A stretch of 64,000 bases of DNA from Streptococcus cuniculi (GCF_001921845.1 NZ_MSJM01000005.1:142388-206387), one strand, 5' to 3'; shown: positions 44,215 through 52,984, numbered from the stretch's first letter. Program-made: numbers and translations. The notes: a model not told the origin generated them from the letters alone.

Positions 44215-44346
44215 GACAACTATTTTCTAGCCACCTATTCGATTCAGACCAGTGTCCAGTCCTTAGAAAGGGCTATGGAGACAGAAGTCACGCTTACAAA
44301 TGTTCGATTTGTGGTGAAAAATGTCATTCAGACTTTTTATAACTAA
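44215..44346 (+). pseudogene. Detached 3' end of glxK (copy 2)
   Basis: The frame reads DNYFLATYSIQTS, continues like glxK and ends VVKNVIQTFYN before TAA at 44344-44346. It has no start and no 5' part. With copy 1 at 43330-43437 it brackets pgmB, as after a single-crossover (Campbell-type) insertion at the glxK end. Confidence 0.88.
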
Positions 44347-44560
44347 TACTCTATAAAAATCAAAATCTGACTAGCTTTCACAATTGAGAATTGTGAAAGG
44401 CTGGAGATAAGGCTAGCATTGCTAGCCTCCTCGAAATCGCAGGTAGAACTGAGGTTAGCTGAGGATTATTGCATAATCCCTATTTCCAACCTCCAACAGT
44501 CTCCCAGATTGTTGGAGCAAGGTGAGTTAACGACGTCAGACTTTGATTTTTGACGAGTAT
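44346..44560. repeat. 215-bp structured element with terminal inverted repeats
   Basis: The ends, each about 26 bp, are inverted copies (22 of 26 matching) beginning ATACTC and containing AAAAATCAAA. Inside are strong hairpins: CTTTCACAATT/AATTGTGAAAG (44375-44399), AGGCTAGCA/TGCTAGCCT, and CCAACA/TGTTGG further right. It looks like a non-autonomous mobile repeat. It begins at the stop codon of the detached glxK tail and may have served as its terminator. Confidence 0.72.
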
Positions 44561-44562
44561 AA

Positions 44563-44596
44563 ACAAGCTGTACGGGATTTTCCAGTACAGCTTTTG
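44563..44596 (-). terminator. Terminator of the lipoprotein gene
   Basis: On the minus strand AAAAGCTGTAC pairs with GTACAGCTT around GGGATTTTCC-like loop, followed by T-rich sequence. It lies just past the stop at 44600. Confidence 0.75.
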
Positions 44597-44599
44597 ATA

Positions 44600-45742
44600 T
44601 TATTCTACACGGTAGTACACTTCCTGAGCGAGGATATCTGCTGGCATGAGGTATTGGGTGGAGAAGAGTCGGTCTTTGGTTTGATCTGTCGGGTCGTTTG
44701 CATTGTCTGCAATTGGTGTAATCGCTACGCCCTTAGGAATAAAAATCGTTGGAACAATTGCGGATGCCATAACATTAGGATTTTCGATGCCAGCCCAGAG
44801 TTGGCCGTTCTCGATTTTGGCATGGTTCAAATTGAGGTGGCGAGACTGGTCTGGATATTCTGCATAAATCACGCTTCCGTCTGCTTTGATTGTCAGAACC
44901 TTGCCCTGTCCATTTTTCCAAGTACCTACTAGGCTTGAGAAATCACCAGCTGCTACGGCATTGATGTCCATGTTTTTAGCGGTGGTATCCGTGGCGGAAG
45001 CAACTGTTTGAGGGGCTTCGAATGTTTCCCATTTGAGACTTGACAGGTCCAACTCTTCCGCTTTTGATTTGCCAAATAGTTGGTCTAGTGTATCCTGCCC
45101 AAGCTGAAACTCGCTTTGGTTCGCTTGTTTTGGTTGGCTGTTACCTGTTGGAAATTGGTAGAGTGTGGCTGTACCTGCACCTGTCCCCGAACTCCAGCTC
45201 ACGCTGACGACATCGCCGTTTTGATAAATGGTAAAGGCGTTTCGTGCCCCGCCACTTCCTGCGACAAAACCTTGCGCCAGTAAGGCAGGTGCGTCATTGT
45301 TCAAGTAATAGAGGGCGACAGGAAAGACCTGCTGACTGTCGTTTATAGTGCCAACGAGTAATTCGTTTTTTCCGTCCTTGTTGAGATCGAGGAAGGTGTA
45401 GCGTAGTTGTTTTGGTTGGAAGAGGGCACTTTCGACTACCCAAGAATTCAGTTCGATGGATAGGCTATCCAGTAATTCTCTGATGTGCGAGAGGTCCTTT
45501 GGATAAGTAGCGCTATGTTGCATGATTTTTTGATAGTCTTCAAGGGCACTCGCATAGGCCTTTTTATCATCTTTAGGCGTTGGTTTTTTCACTTCTTCAG
45601 AAGCTGTTGAGCTGCTTTGACTTGATGGGGCTGACGAGCTATTTGTAGAAGTGGTACTGTTTGAAGTACAGGCTGTTAACACTAGGGCGCCGGTCAAGAG
45701 TGTCATGGCTGCCATGTATGAGAGTTGAGACATCCGTTTCAT
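44600..45742 (-). CDS. Lipoprotein with DUF6287-like C-terminal domain
   Basis: This 380-residue lipoprotein has its lipobox LTAC with the acylated Cys at residue 25, then a Ser/Thr-rich linker. The middle part has LDLNKDGKNELLVGTI, a calcium-loop-like DxNxDGxxE motif as in VCBS/EF-hand repeats. The C-terminal part, INAVAAGDFSSLVGTWKN then GKVLTIKADGSV, looks like the DUF6287 domain found in streptococcal surface lipoproteins. The ATG at 45742 follows AAAGGAA; the frame opens 5 codons earlier. It is divergent from the ABC transporter locus with a 150-bp shared promoter region. Confidence 0.78.
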   Translation of the reverse strand: MKRMSQLSYMAAMTLLTGALVLTACTSNSTTSTNSSSAPSSQSSSTASEEVKKPTPKDDKKAYASALEDYQKIMQHSATYPKDLSHIRELLDSLSIELNSWVVESALFQPKQLRYTFLDLNKDGKNELLVGTINDSQQVFPVALYYLNNDAPALLAQGFVAGSGGARNAFTIYQNGDVVSVSWSSGTGAGTATLYQFPTGNSQPKQANQSEFQLGQDTLDQLFGKSKAEELDLSSLKWETFEAPQTVASATDTTAKNMDINAVAAGDFSSLVGTWKNGQGKVLTIKADGSVIYAEYPDQSRHLNLNHAKIENGQLWAGIENPNVMASAIVPTIFIPKGVAITPIADNANDPTDQTKDRLFSTQYLMPADILAQEVYYRVE

Positions 45743-45838
45743 ATGGTTTCCTTTCATCAGTGGTTTGAGAAAATCTGTTTATATGTTTATTATACCATAG
45801 AGTATTTAGTCTGTCGCTCGCTTCTTTATGGATTAGAA

Positions 45839-45867
45839 TTTACAGATAATTCAAAGAATGTTATAAT
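45839..45867 (+). promoter_or_regulatory. Promoter of the ABC-ECF locus
   Basis: TTTACA (45839-45844), a 17-bp spacer and TATAAT (45862-45867). The start site would be near 45874, giving a 22-nt leader with GAAGGGA before the GTG at 45896. No operator is evident. Confidence 0.75.
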
Positions 45868-45895
45868 AGTCACAAACATGGAAGGGAGTAAGGGA

Positions 45896-47653
45896 GTGAG
45901 TCAGGCCCAAAGCATATCGCGAGAGAAGAAAAAGTATTTGTTGGGACGATTGAAGGAGCAGATAGGACCGAAGATGAAGGTGGTGTATGCGGCTGCTCTT
46001 TTGTCATGGGTGCAGTTCTTGGTGCGGATTCTGAGTTTTTACTGGATTAGTCGAGCTGTTGCGGACTATGCCACAGGAGTTGCGCTTGATTTGGGGAATT
46101 TTTTGCTCCGTCTGGTTGCTTTAAATCTAGCGGGTTTTGCGGTGGCAATCTTTGCCAAACGCTTGCAGGGCATAGGCTCTCAGTTTGCCCGCGATGCGAT
46201 AAAGAAATCCTTTTTTAGAGCCTTGATTGCACGGGACGGTCATTTTGAGTCGGAAACAACCGCAGCAGATGTTTTTACCGTTGCGTCACAGGGAATTGAT
46301 AGCTTGGATACGTATTATTCCCATTATCTGACCATGTCGCTTAGGACCTATTTGAATTGCACGACGGTGCTGCTCTTGGTCGCTTGGCTGTTTCCGCTCG
46401 GAAGTGTCATCTTTTTGTTGGCCTTGCCTTTGATTCCTATTTCGATTATCCTCATGCAAAAGCGGTCGCAACGGATTATGAACCGCTACTGGGCTTCCTA
46501 TATGGATGTTGGCAATCTGTTTCTGGACGATTTGAAGGGCTTAAATACCTTATACGCCTATCAGGCGGACGCAGTCTATGAAAAGACTTTCAATGAGCAA
46601 GCAGAGGATTTCAGAGATGCCACCATGGAATTGCTGGGCTTTCAATTGCAGGCGGTCGGCTATATGGACGCTGTTATGTATCTGGGAATCGGAGTCTCAG
46701 GCTTTGTAGCCATTGGGCAATTAGTAGCAGGGCAGTTGTCCTTGTTCCAATTCATCTTTTTTGTATTGATTGCGACAGAGTTTTTTGCACCGATTCGAGA
46801 GCAAGGTTACGGTATGCACCTGGTCATGATGAATACCAAGATGGCAGACCGTATCTTTGGTTTTTTAGATAGTATAGAGGAAAAAAGTGCGGAGATGCTT
46901 GCGCATTTAGAAGACTTTAAGCAGGTTCGTTTGCAACATGTGTCCTTCTCCTATGGAGACAAGGAAGTCTTGCACGATGTCAACGCTGAATTGTCAGCTG
47001 GTCATGTCTATGCGATTGCTGGGGTATCAGGGCAAGGAAAAACGACCTTGGCTCAACTCTTGATGAAACGTTTGATAGCTCAGAAAGGCGAGATTGTATT
47101 TGGCGAAAGATCACTATCAGACCTATCACAAGCAGCCATCAACCGTCAGGTTCTCTATGTGTCAAGTCAATCCTATCTCTTGAACCAGTCCATTTATGAC
47201 AACCTCGCCATGGCCTGCGACTGGTCAAAAGAGGAAATGATGAATTGGTTGGACAAGCATGGTGTCTTACCATTTATCCACACTCTGCCAGACGGCTTAG
47301 ATACGATAGTGGGCGAAAATGGGCAATCTCTTTCCCCTGGTCAACGCCAGCAGATTATTTGCGCGCGGGCTATTCTAGCCCAGCGTTCCCTCTACATTTT
47401 TGATGAAATCACGTCCAGCGTTGATGCAGATAACGAAGCGCTCATTTATCAGTTAATCCAGCTAGTTGCAGAAAAGGCCATTGTCGTGATGATTACCCAT
47501 AAGATGAAGCAGGTCTATCTGGCAGATGAGGTGCTGTTCCTAGCGAATCATCAAAGTTTTGTAGGCTCGGCTGAAGAATTGTATGTTCAGCATCCAGCTT
47601 TTCGTCACCTCGTAGATACTCAGGCAGAATTGGAGGCAGCTGTTTATGGATAA
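45896..47653 (+). CDS. Exporter-fold ABC half-transporter 1 (YbtP/CydD-like)
   Basis: This type I ABC protein joins a six-helix membrane domain (about 1-310) to an ATPase. Walker A appears as GVSGQGKTT, signature as LSPGQRQQIICARA (SPGQ instead of SGGQ) and Walker B as SLYIFDEITSSVD, so both the signature and the E region are intact. The start is taken as GTG 45896 because GAAGGGA lies 8 nt upstream and the predicted transcript begins at about 45874; the open frame reaches back to 45725. It overlaps the next half-transporter by 8 bp, so they probably form a heterodimer. Confidence 0.85.
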   Translation: MSQAQSISREKKKYLLGRLKEQIGPKMKVVYAAALLSWVQFLVRILSFYWISRAVADYATGVALDLGNFLLRLVALNLAGFAVAIFAKRLQGIGSQFARDAIKKSFFRALIARDGHFESETTAADVFTVASQGIDSLDTYYSHYLTMSLRTYLNCTTVLLLVAWLFPLGSVIFLLALPLIPISIILMQKRSQRIMNRYWASYMDVGNLFLDDLKGLNTLYAYQADAVYEKTFNEQAEDFRDATMELLGFQLQAVGYMDAVMYLGIGVSGFVAIGQLVAGQLSLFQFIFFVLIATEFFAPIREQGYGMHLVMMNTKMADRIFGFLDSIEEKSAEMLAHLEDFKQVRLQHVSFSYGDKEVLHDVNAELSAGHVYAIAGVSGQGKTTLAQLLMKRLIAQKGEIVFGERSLSDLSQAAINRQVLYVSSQSYLLNQSIYDNLAMACDWSKEEMMNWLDKHGVLPFIHTLPDGLDTIVGENGQSLSPGQRQQIICARAILAQRSLYIFDEITSSVDADNEALIYQLIQLVAEKAIVVMITHKMKQVYLADEVLFLANHQSFVGSAEELYVQHPAFRHLVDTQAELEAAVYG

Positions 47654-49313
47654 AGAACGATACCCAACACGGGTTGTCATTCCACGTCTCATCAAGATTA
47701 TGAGTCATTTGATTCCCTATATCGGGCTGGCAGTGCTTTTTGCGGTCATGGGCTTTGTGACAACCGTTGTCATTCCCGTCTTCTTGGTACAATTGGCAGG
47801 ACATGCCTTGAAAAGAGGGCAGGCCCCGTCTGGGATATTTCTGGGCTTCTTGGTGATTCTGGGCTTGTTGCGCGGTGCCTTTCGCTATGGTGAACACTAT
47901 TTTGGACACTATGTAGCCTTTCATAGTCTAGCAGCCTTTCGGAAGATGATGTTTGCGAAATTGCGGGCCTTGGCACCGGGCAAACTAGACCGTCAAGACA
48001 GCGGGGTCTTGCTCAAGATGATTGGTGAGGATATTGAGGCCTTGGAAATCTTTTTTGCCCACACCTTGGCGCCCATTTCAACAGGGATTCTGGTTGCGGT
48101 TCTCATGTTTGTCTCTTTGGCTTGGTATCGGTGGGAGTTAGCACTTCTAGCGCTTGTGGCCTATGTCTTGCTTGCCCTCGTCCTCCCCAATCAATTCGCT
48201 AGACGCCTGACACCGATTTTACAGGCGCAAAATCAGGAGCGAAAAGCCTATGTGGCTTCTTTCCTGCAAGGGCTGAAAGCAGTCAAGGACTTGCTTCAAT
48301 TCCAACAGATGGAGCGCTACACGGCAGCTTTGCAGGTGCAAAGTCAGCAAGTCAATGCACGGGAAAGACAGGTGGCCCAGACGAACTTTATGCAACAAGC
48401 CTATAGTTTTGCGGTGATTGGTCTTGGCATAACAGTTTTTGCTTGGCGAACTCTTGCGCTTGTCAATATGGGAGACTTGAGCGTTTTTACGGGGCTGTCG
48501 TTGCTAGTTGCCTTTACGAGCTCGTTTGCCCCCTTCTTAGAATTGAGTCGCTTGCCACTTGGATTTAAACGGGCCATGAATGCGGGACGCAATATTTTTG
48601 CTCTCCTTGATGAGCCAGAGATGGAAAAGACAGGAGGGGTCTTGCAGGAAACCATCGAGAGGATTCAGCTGCAAGATGTGGAATTTGCCTATGCAGATGA
48701 CGGAAAACGGATTTATGATGGCCTATCTGTCGACTTTATTCAGGGCGGTATTGTCGGGATTGTTGGTCCGTCAGGTGCGGGAAAATCGACCTTGATGAAA
48801 CTGGTGATGCGCTGGTATGATTGGCAGGCAGGAACGATTCACCTAAACCAGCGAAATAGCAACACCTTGCACCCTAGTCTGCTACAGGCTCATTTTGCCT
48901 ATGTTCCCCAGGTTCCTCAGATTTTCAGACAGACCATTCGTGAAAATCTCGTCTTGGGACGTAGGGATATTTCAGATGAGGAAATTCTTGCTCTGGCAGA
49001 AAAATGTCAGATGAAGGAACGCATTCTAGAAGCGGAAGCGGGCTTAGATACGGTTGTAGATATGACGAGCTTTTCTGCGGGTGAAGCCCAGCGGCTTGAG
49101 TTGATGCGGGCCTTGTTGAAACAGGCAGATTGCTATATTTTTGATGAGCCAACCAGCAATCTGGATTCGCTCAATGAAGCCTTGTTTCTTCAACTCATCA
49201 AGCAGGAATGCCGTGGTCTCGTCTTTCTAATCTCGCATCGGGCGAGCACGATGGCCTGTGCGGATCAGATATACAGGGTTGATAAAGGACTGGTGATGCG
49301 CGGAGAAAGCTAG
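47646..49313 (+). CDS. Exporter-fold ABC half-transporter 2 (YbtQ/CydC-like)
   Basis: This 555-residue protein has a membrane domain (1-310) and an ATPase. Walker A is GPSGAGKST and Walker B is CYIFDEPTSNLD, but the signature reads FSAGEAQRLELMRAL, a somewhat degenerate SGG(E/Q). The partner's signature differs as well, so the heterodimer may have unequal ATP sites. It overlaps the first half by 8 bp and is followed after 116 bp by an ECF module. Pairs like this import metallophores in YbtPQ-type systems although the fold is that of exporters; CydDC-like export is the alternative. Confidence 0.85.
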   Translation: MDKERYPTRVVIPRLIKIMSHLIPYIGLAVLFAVMGFVTTVVIPVFLVQLAGHALKRGQAPSGIFLGFLVILGLLRGAFRYGEHYFGHYVAFHSLAAFRKMMFAKLRALAPGKLDRQDSGVLLKMIGEDIEALEIFFAHTLAPISTGILVAVLMFVSLAWYRWELALLALVAYVLLALVLPNQFARRLTPILQAQNQERKAYVASFLQGLKAVKDLLQFQQMERYTAALQVQSQQVNARERQVAQTNFMQQAYSFAVIGLGITVFAWRTLALVNMGDLSVFTGLSLLVAFTSSFAPFLELSRLPLGFKRAMNAGRNIFALLDEPEMEKTGGVLQETIERIQLQDVEFAYADDGKRIYDGLSVDFIQGGIVGIVGPSGAGKSTLMKLVMRWYDWQAGTIHLNQRNSNTLHPSLLQAHFAYVPQVPQIFRQTIRENLVLGRRDISDEEILALAEKCQMKERILEAEAGLDTVVDMTSFSAGEAQRLELMRALLKQADCYIFDEPTSNLDSLNEALFLQLIKQECRGLVFLISHRASTMACADQIYRVDKGLVMRGES

Positions 49314-49429
49314 ACACCTGTAGGAATTCGTGGTACGATAGTATCATTTGAAGCAGATGGCTAAGCCTCCTGCGTGGGAGTGTTTAGGAGTAGAGGATAT
49401 TTCAATCCTTAGATAACATGGAGAAACGA

Positions 49430-50023
49430 ATGAAACAATTAAAAGTGAAAGACATAATGGTGACAGGGGCTTTTGCAGCCCTCTACTTCCTGTGTGTAGG
49501 GCTCGGGACCTTGGTGGCAGCAATTTTTGACCGTTCGGGTAATATGATGTATGCGCCAGCCTTTGCAGCGATTTTAGGAGGCCCTGTCTACATGCTCTTA
49601 GTCGCAAAGGTCGGGAAATTTGGCTCCATCAGCCTTGTGAGTGCAGTCATGGCTTGCTTCTTTTTCATGTCAGGCTACATGACAGCAGCCTTTGTACCAA
49701 GCCTGTTTTTCGGTATCTTAGGAGACCTGATTGCAAAACAAGGACAATATAAGCAAAAGTGGTTGAACACTGTGAGTTTTGTCGTCTTTTCTTTCGGAAA
49801 TCTAGGACCGATTATTCTCATGTGGCTAATGAGAGATGCCTATGTGGCGAATCTGATGGCACGTGGTAAGTCAGCCGAATACATTGCCCGTGTCATGGTT
49901 GATTTTACGGTTGGAAATGTGTTAGGCTTATCGGCAACGATTGTCGTAGGAGCCTTGATTGGAGCCTTTTTAGGCCAAGGAATGGTTGCGAAATCCTTCA
50001 AAAAATCGGGGTTACTACAATGA
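49430..50023 (+). CDS. ECF transporter S component, Trep_Strep/MptD-like
   Basis: This very hydrophobic protein of 197 residues has about six segments and a short basic C-terminus (KSFKKSG). It fits the Trep_Strep (TIGR02185) group, also annotated as MptD-family ECF substrate-binding subunits. The N-terminus MKQLKVKDIMVTGAFAALYFLCVG is like that of S components. It is directly followed by a T and an A component, with an ATGA overlap to the T gene. The ligand is unknown. The start at 49430 follows GGAG. Confidence 0.8.
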   Translation: MKQLKVKDIMVTGAFAALYFLCVGLGTLVAAIFDRSGNMMYAPAFAAILGGPVYMLLVAKVGKFGSISLVSAVMACFFFMSGYMTAAFVPSLFFGILGDLIAKQGQYKQKWLNTVSFVVFSFGNLGPIILMWLMRDAYVANLMARGKSAEYIARVMVDFTVGNVLGLSATIVVGALIGAFLGQGMVAKSFKKSGLLQ

Positions 50024-50679
50024 CGTTTGATGCCAGGAGTAAGATAGTGCTGGTTATTTTTACAGGAATCACCTACGGCATGCACCTGACAGCCTGGGAG
50101 CGTGGGTATTTGCTCATCGGAATCGCCATTTGTGCCCTTCTTCTGCAACGGTTTAAGATGGCACTGGTGACCGTGCTAGGTTATCTTGTAGTCTACCAGC
50201 TCAGTCAAGTGGACGGTTTGCCCATGTGGCTGTTTCGCTTTACTTTTATGCTTAGCCATATCTGGGTTCCCCTAATGGCTGGGCATTTTCTGCTTCTTAC
50301 CACTTCGGCCTACGAATTGATTCATGGTCTCAGAAAATGGCATTTGCCAGAAAGTTTTCTACTGACACTCGGCGTCATGTTTCGCTTTTTGCCTCTGATT
50401 AAAAAAGAGGTTCGAGTGATCCAAACGTCCTTGAAAACGCGGGGGATGTTTCTTCGCAAACGTGCGATTTTCGTCCAGCCTCATCGCTATCTGGAATATG
50501 TCTTGGTGCCCTTGATGATGTCGCTCTTGCGTACGGCGCAGGATTTGACCATTGCAACCCTGACCAAGGGGCTTGCCCTGACCAAGAGGCCCAGTGAATT
50601 TGTGCAGTCCCGCTGGACCTGGCTAGATTGGAGTTTATGTGCATGGTGTCTCAGCTTTCTCATCCTCAAATTCAAATAG
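50020..50679 (+). CDS. ECF transporter T component (CbiQ/EcfT family)
   Basis: This is the membrane coupling subunit of an ECF importer, 219 residues. It has hydrophobic segments at the N-terminus, then a cytoplasmic helical part containing SLKTRGMFLRKRA, close to the family's AxxARG-type coupling motif, and a final LTKGLALTKRPSEF motif. It overlaps the S gene by 4 bp and the A gene by about 37 bp, so all three are co-translated. Confidence 0.85.
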   Translation: MTFDARSKIVLVIFTGITYGMHLTAWERGYLLIGIAICALLLQRFKMALVTVLGYLVVYQLSQVDGLPMWLFRFTFMLSHIWVPLMAGHFLLLTTSAYELIHGLRKWHLPESFLLTLGVMFRFLPLIKKEVRVIQTSLKTRGMFLRKRAIFVQPHRYLEYVLVPLMMSLLRTAQDLTIATLTKGLALTKRPSEFVQSRWTWLDWSLCAWCLSFLILKFK

Positions 50680-52076
50680 AAGCCCATTCACTACGACTGA
50701 CATACGCCCACGGCGCGAACCTTGCTTGTCAGGTGGAGAAGTTGAAGATTGCAAAAGGGCAATGCTTGGTCTTGTGCGGTCCGAGTGGGTCTGGCAAGTC
50801 TTCGCTTCTTCACCTCATCAATGGTCTTGTCCCTGAATACTATCAAGGAGAGATTGAAGGAAGTCTTCGTATCGGTCCAATTCCTTATCAAGAGGCGAGT
50901 GTCGAGCTCTTAGCCAGTCACGTATCATCTGTTTTTCAGAATCCAGCAACCCAATTTTTCCACCAAGAAGTCCTGCAAGAGCTGGTTTTTCCCTGTGAAA
51001 ATCAAGGGTTGGACAGGGCTGTGATTTCCAAACGCTTGGCAGAAGTAGTCGAGCAGTTTCGCTTGGAGCCCTTATTACCTAGGGAAATGACCAGTTTGTC
51101 TGGAGGGCAAAAACAGGTCGTGGCCATTGGAACAGCAGCCATGCAGGGAACCGACATTATGGTCTTCGATGAGCCGACGGCTAATTTAGATGAAGCAGGG
51201 GTCCGTCGGGTGCAGGAATTGTTGACGGCATTAAAAAAAGAGGGCAAGACCCTGATTATTGCGGAGCATCGCCTCGCCTATCTGGCAGAAATTGCGGATT
51301 CTTATGCTTATTTCCATGAGGGAGACTTGGTGGCGCGGTTGTCAGCGCATGAATTTCTAGCTTATACGGAAGAAAAGCGAGCGGAATGGGGCTTGCGGAC
51401 TTCTGATAATGCTCCCTATCAAGCACAGGTTAGAGCCATGGCTCAAGCCTTTGCCAATGACCAAGCAGGGCTGGAATTACCTGCCTTTTGCGTCTACAAT
51501 AATGGCACATTTCTCTACCAATTAGAGCCGCTCGTGCTTGCTCCGGGTCAGGTTGTTGGTCTAGTAGGGGCAAATGGTTCTGGGAAAACGAGTTTTGCCC
51601 GTTCTTTACTGGGCTTGGAGGGAGAAAAAACAGGTCCCGTCATTTGGCAAGGTCAAATCTTACTTGCTCGAAAACGTCTTGCTACCATGGCCTATGTCAT
51701 GCAAGATGTACGCCTGCAATTGATCACAGAACGGGTGGAAAAGGAGCTGATGCTAGGGCGAGAACGAGGCTCGTTAGATGAGGCAATTCTCGAGGCCTTT
51801 CGCCTATCTCATCTCTTAGACCGCCACCCGATGAGTCTGTCGATGGGCGAGCAACAACGCCTCATGATTGCGGCTAGCTTGTTGAGCGATAAGGAAATCA
51901 TCATTCTGGATGAACCCTCTAGTGGTCTTGATAGACAGCAGATGGAACAACTGGCAATCCAGCTACAATTCTTAAAATCCAAGAACAAACTCGTCCTGCT
52001 CATCTCCCACGATGATGAACTACTGGCTAGAGTCTGTGATAAAGTGGTGGAGATAGAGAAATTAAAAATAACATGA
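50643..52076 (+). CDS. ECF transporter A component, two ATPases in one chain
   Basis: One chain of 477 residues holds two ABC ATPase domains. Domain 1 has Walker A GPSGSGKSS, signature LSGGQKQVVAIGTA and MVFDEPTANLD. Domain 2 has GANGSGKTS, signature LSMGEQQRLMIAASLL and IILDEPSSGLD. This fusion replaces the usual EcfA/EcfA' pair and suggests a dedicated, group I-like ECF system. GGAG sits 9 nt from the ATG at 50643 and 3 nt from the one at 50637, so 50643 is preferred. A strong terminator follows. Confidence 0.88.
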   Translation: MVSQLSHPQIQIEAHSLRLTYAHGANLACQVEKLKIAKGQCLVLCGPSGSGKSSLLHLINGLVPEYYQGEIEGSLRIGPIPYQEASVELLASHVSSVFQNPATQFFHQEVLQELVFPCENQGLDRAVISKRLAEVVEQFRLEPLLPREMTSLSGGQKQVVAIGTAAMQGTDIMVFDEPTANLDEAGVRRVQELLTALKKEGKTLIIAEHRLAYLAEIADSYAYFHEGDLVARLSAHEFLAYTEEKRAEWGLRTSDNAPYQAQVRAMAQAFANDQAGLELPAFCVYNNGTFLYQLEPLVLAPGQVVGLVGANGSGKTSFARSLLGLEGEKTGPVIWQGQILLARKRLATMAYVMQDVRLQLITERVEKELMLGRERGSLDEAILEAFRLSHLLDRHPMSLSMGEQQRLMIAASLLSDKEIIILDEPSSGLDRQQMEQLAIQLQFLKSKNKLVLLISHDDELLARVCDKVVEIEKLKIT

Positions 52077-52112
52077 TGATTTTTCCATTTGGTTGATAGA
52101 TAGCTATAAAGT

Positions 52113-52145
52113 AAAAGGGGTTGGACACTTTGTCTAACCCCTTAT
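52113..52145. terminator. Bidirectional terminator
   Basis: AAGGGGTTGGACA and TGTCTAACCCCTT form a 13-bp stem with a 3-nt loop between two convergent operons. Confidence 0.92.
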
Positions 52146-52146
52146 A

Positions 52147-52821
52147 TTAGTCTTGTTTTTCTTGGCGTACGGTTTGGATATACTTATAGATGCTCACATC
52201 AGACATTCTAAACGTTTCAGCTATTTTTGATACGGAATCTTTGAGTTCAAAGAAGCCTTTCTGGTAAAGCGAGCGGACAATGGCAATTTTTTCGTTTTTT
52301 GTTAGATTGTAGGTCCCGAGACTGAGTCCTTGTGTTTCTTGCAAAATAGTCGCTTCAATTAAGTTTTCAGGTGTTGAGTAGAAATTTTCAGTAATATCTT
52401 TTGTGCTGGAATTTGTCTCTTCTGTCTGAAATAGGCTATCAATCGTTTCAAGGCTTGATTCAAAAAGGCGTTTGAGAGAGAGTAATTTAGATTTATCAGA
52501 ATTGATACAGAGCATGCCAAGGAGTTGCTCCTGTTCATTTTTGATAAAGAAGCTAGATGAATAGAGCTCTCTACCGCTAACTGTCTTAGTATGGTAATTG
52601 ACGACATAGTCTTTTTCTTTATACAATTTTGATTTTAAAACATCTAACACAAAATCAGTAGCAGGTGCACCAATTTCACGCTCAGATAAATTATTTTTAA
52701 TGTAAACCAAAGAATGATCTAATCCTTTTGTAAAGTCTTGCAGTACAATCTCTGTATCATTTCCTAGAATGAGCGAAAGAAAGTCAATGATTGGGATGTA
52801 GGATTTCAATTGTGGATTCAT
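52147..52821 (-). CDS. YheO/DauR-like PAS and HTH regulator
   Basis: This 224-residue protein has an N-terminal YheO-like PAS domain (TEIVLQDF, HSLVYIKN, GRELYSSSFFIKNEQEQLLGMLCINSD) and a C-terminal HTH of the same family (LTKNEKIAIVRSLYQKGFFELKDSVSKIAETFRMSDVSIYKYI). Relatives include DauR, which controls D-arginine use. It is divergent from the C-S lyase/symporter/RidA operon with a 232-bp gap, so it most likely senses an amino-acid-related signal and regulates those genes. Confidence 0.88.
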   Translation of the reverse strand: MNPQLKSYIPIIDFLSLILGNDTEIVLQDFTKGLDHSLVYIKNNLSEREIGAPATDFVLDVLKSKLYKEKDYVVNYHTKTVSGRELYSSSFFIKNEQEQLLGMLCINSDKSKLLSLKRLFESSLETIDSLFQTEETNSSTKDITENFYSTPENLIEATILQETQGLSLGTYNLTKNEKIAIVRSLYQKGFFELKDSVSKIAETFRMSDVSIYKYIQTVRQEKQD

Positions 52822-52955
52822 AGGGCACCTCTTCGTTCAAGTAACATAATCATCATTATTTTATCATATTTTTCCTTTTTATTGAGCAAAGTCGTCCTTT
52901 TCCAAGAAGATAATAAAAAATATTTATAATTTTTTATATTTTTTATAAAAAATTA

Positions 52956-52984
52956 TTGGAAACGATTACTTTGTATGTTATAAT
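52956..52984 (+). promoter_or_regulatory. Promoter of the C-S lyase operon with cre-like site
   Basis: TTGGAA (52956-52961), a 17-bp spacer and TATAAT (52979-52984). TGGAAACGATTACT (52957-52970) overlaps the -35 box and fits cre except at two positions. The region before it (52915-52950) is almost pure A/T with repeated TTTTTTATA-like runs that may bind the divergent regulator. Confidence 0.68.

Noticed and set aside
44543..44932. 129-codon plus-strand frame at the end of the structured repeat
   Set aside because: It overlaps the lipoprotein gene on the opposite strand and its terminator; the sequence is Cys/Trp-rich in a way typical of antisense frames.
45725..45895. Upstream extension of the first ABC half-transporter
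   Set aside because: The promoter (TTTACA-17-TATAAT) lies inside this stretch and the Shine-Dalgarno fits GTG 45896, so these codons are not translated as part of the gene.
45896..49313. Firm naming of the ABC pair as cydDC
   Set aside because: No cydAB genes are nearby and the ECF module downstream points elsewhere, so the cyd names are not used.
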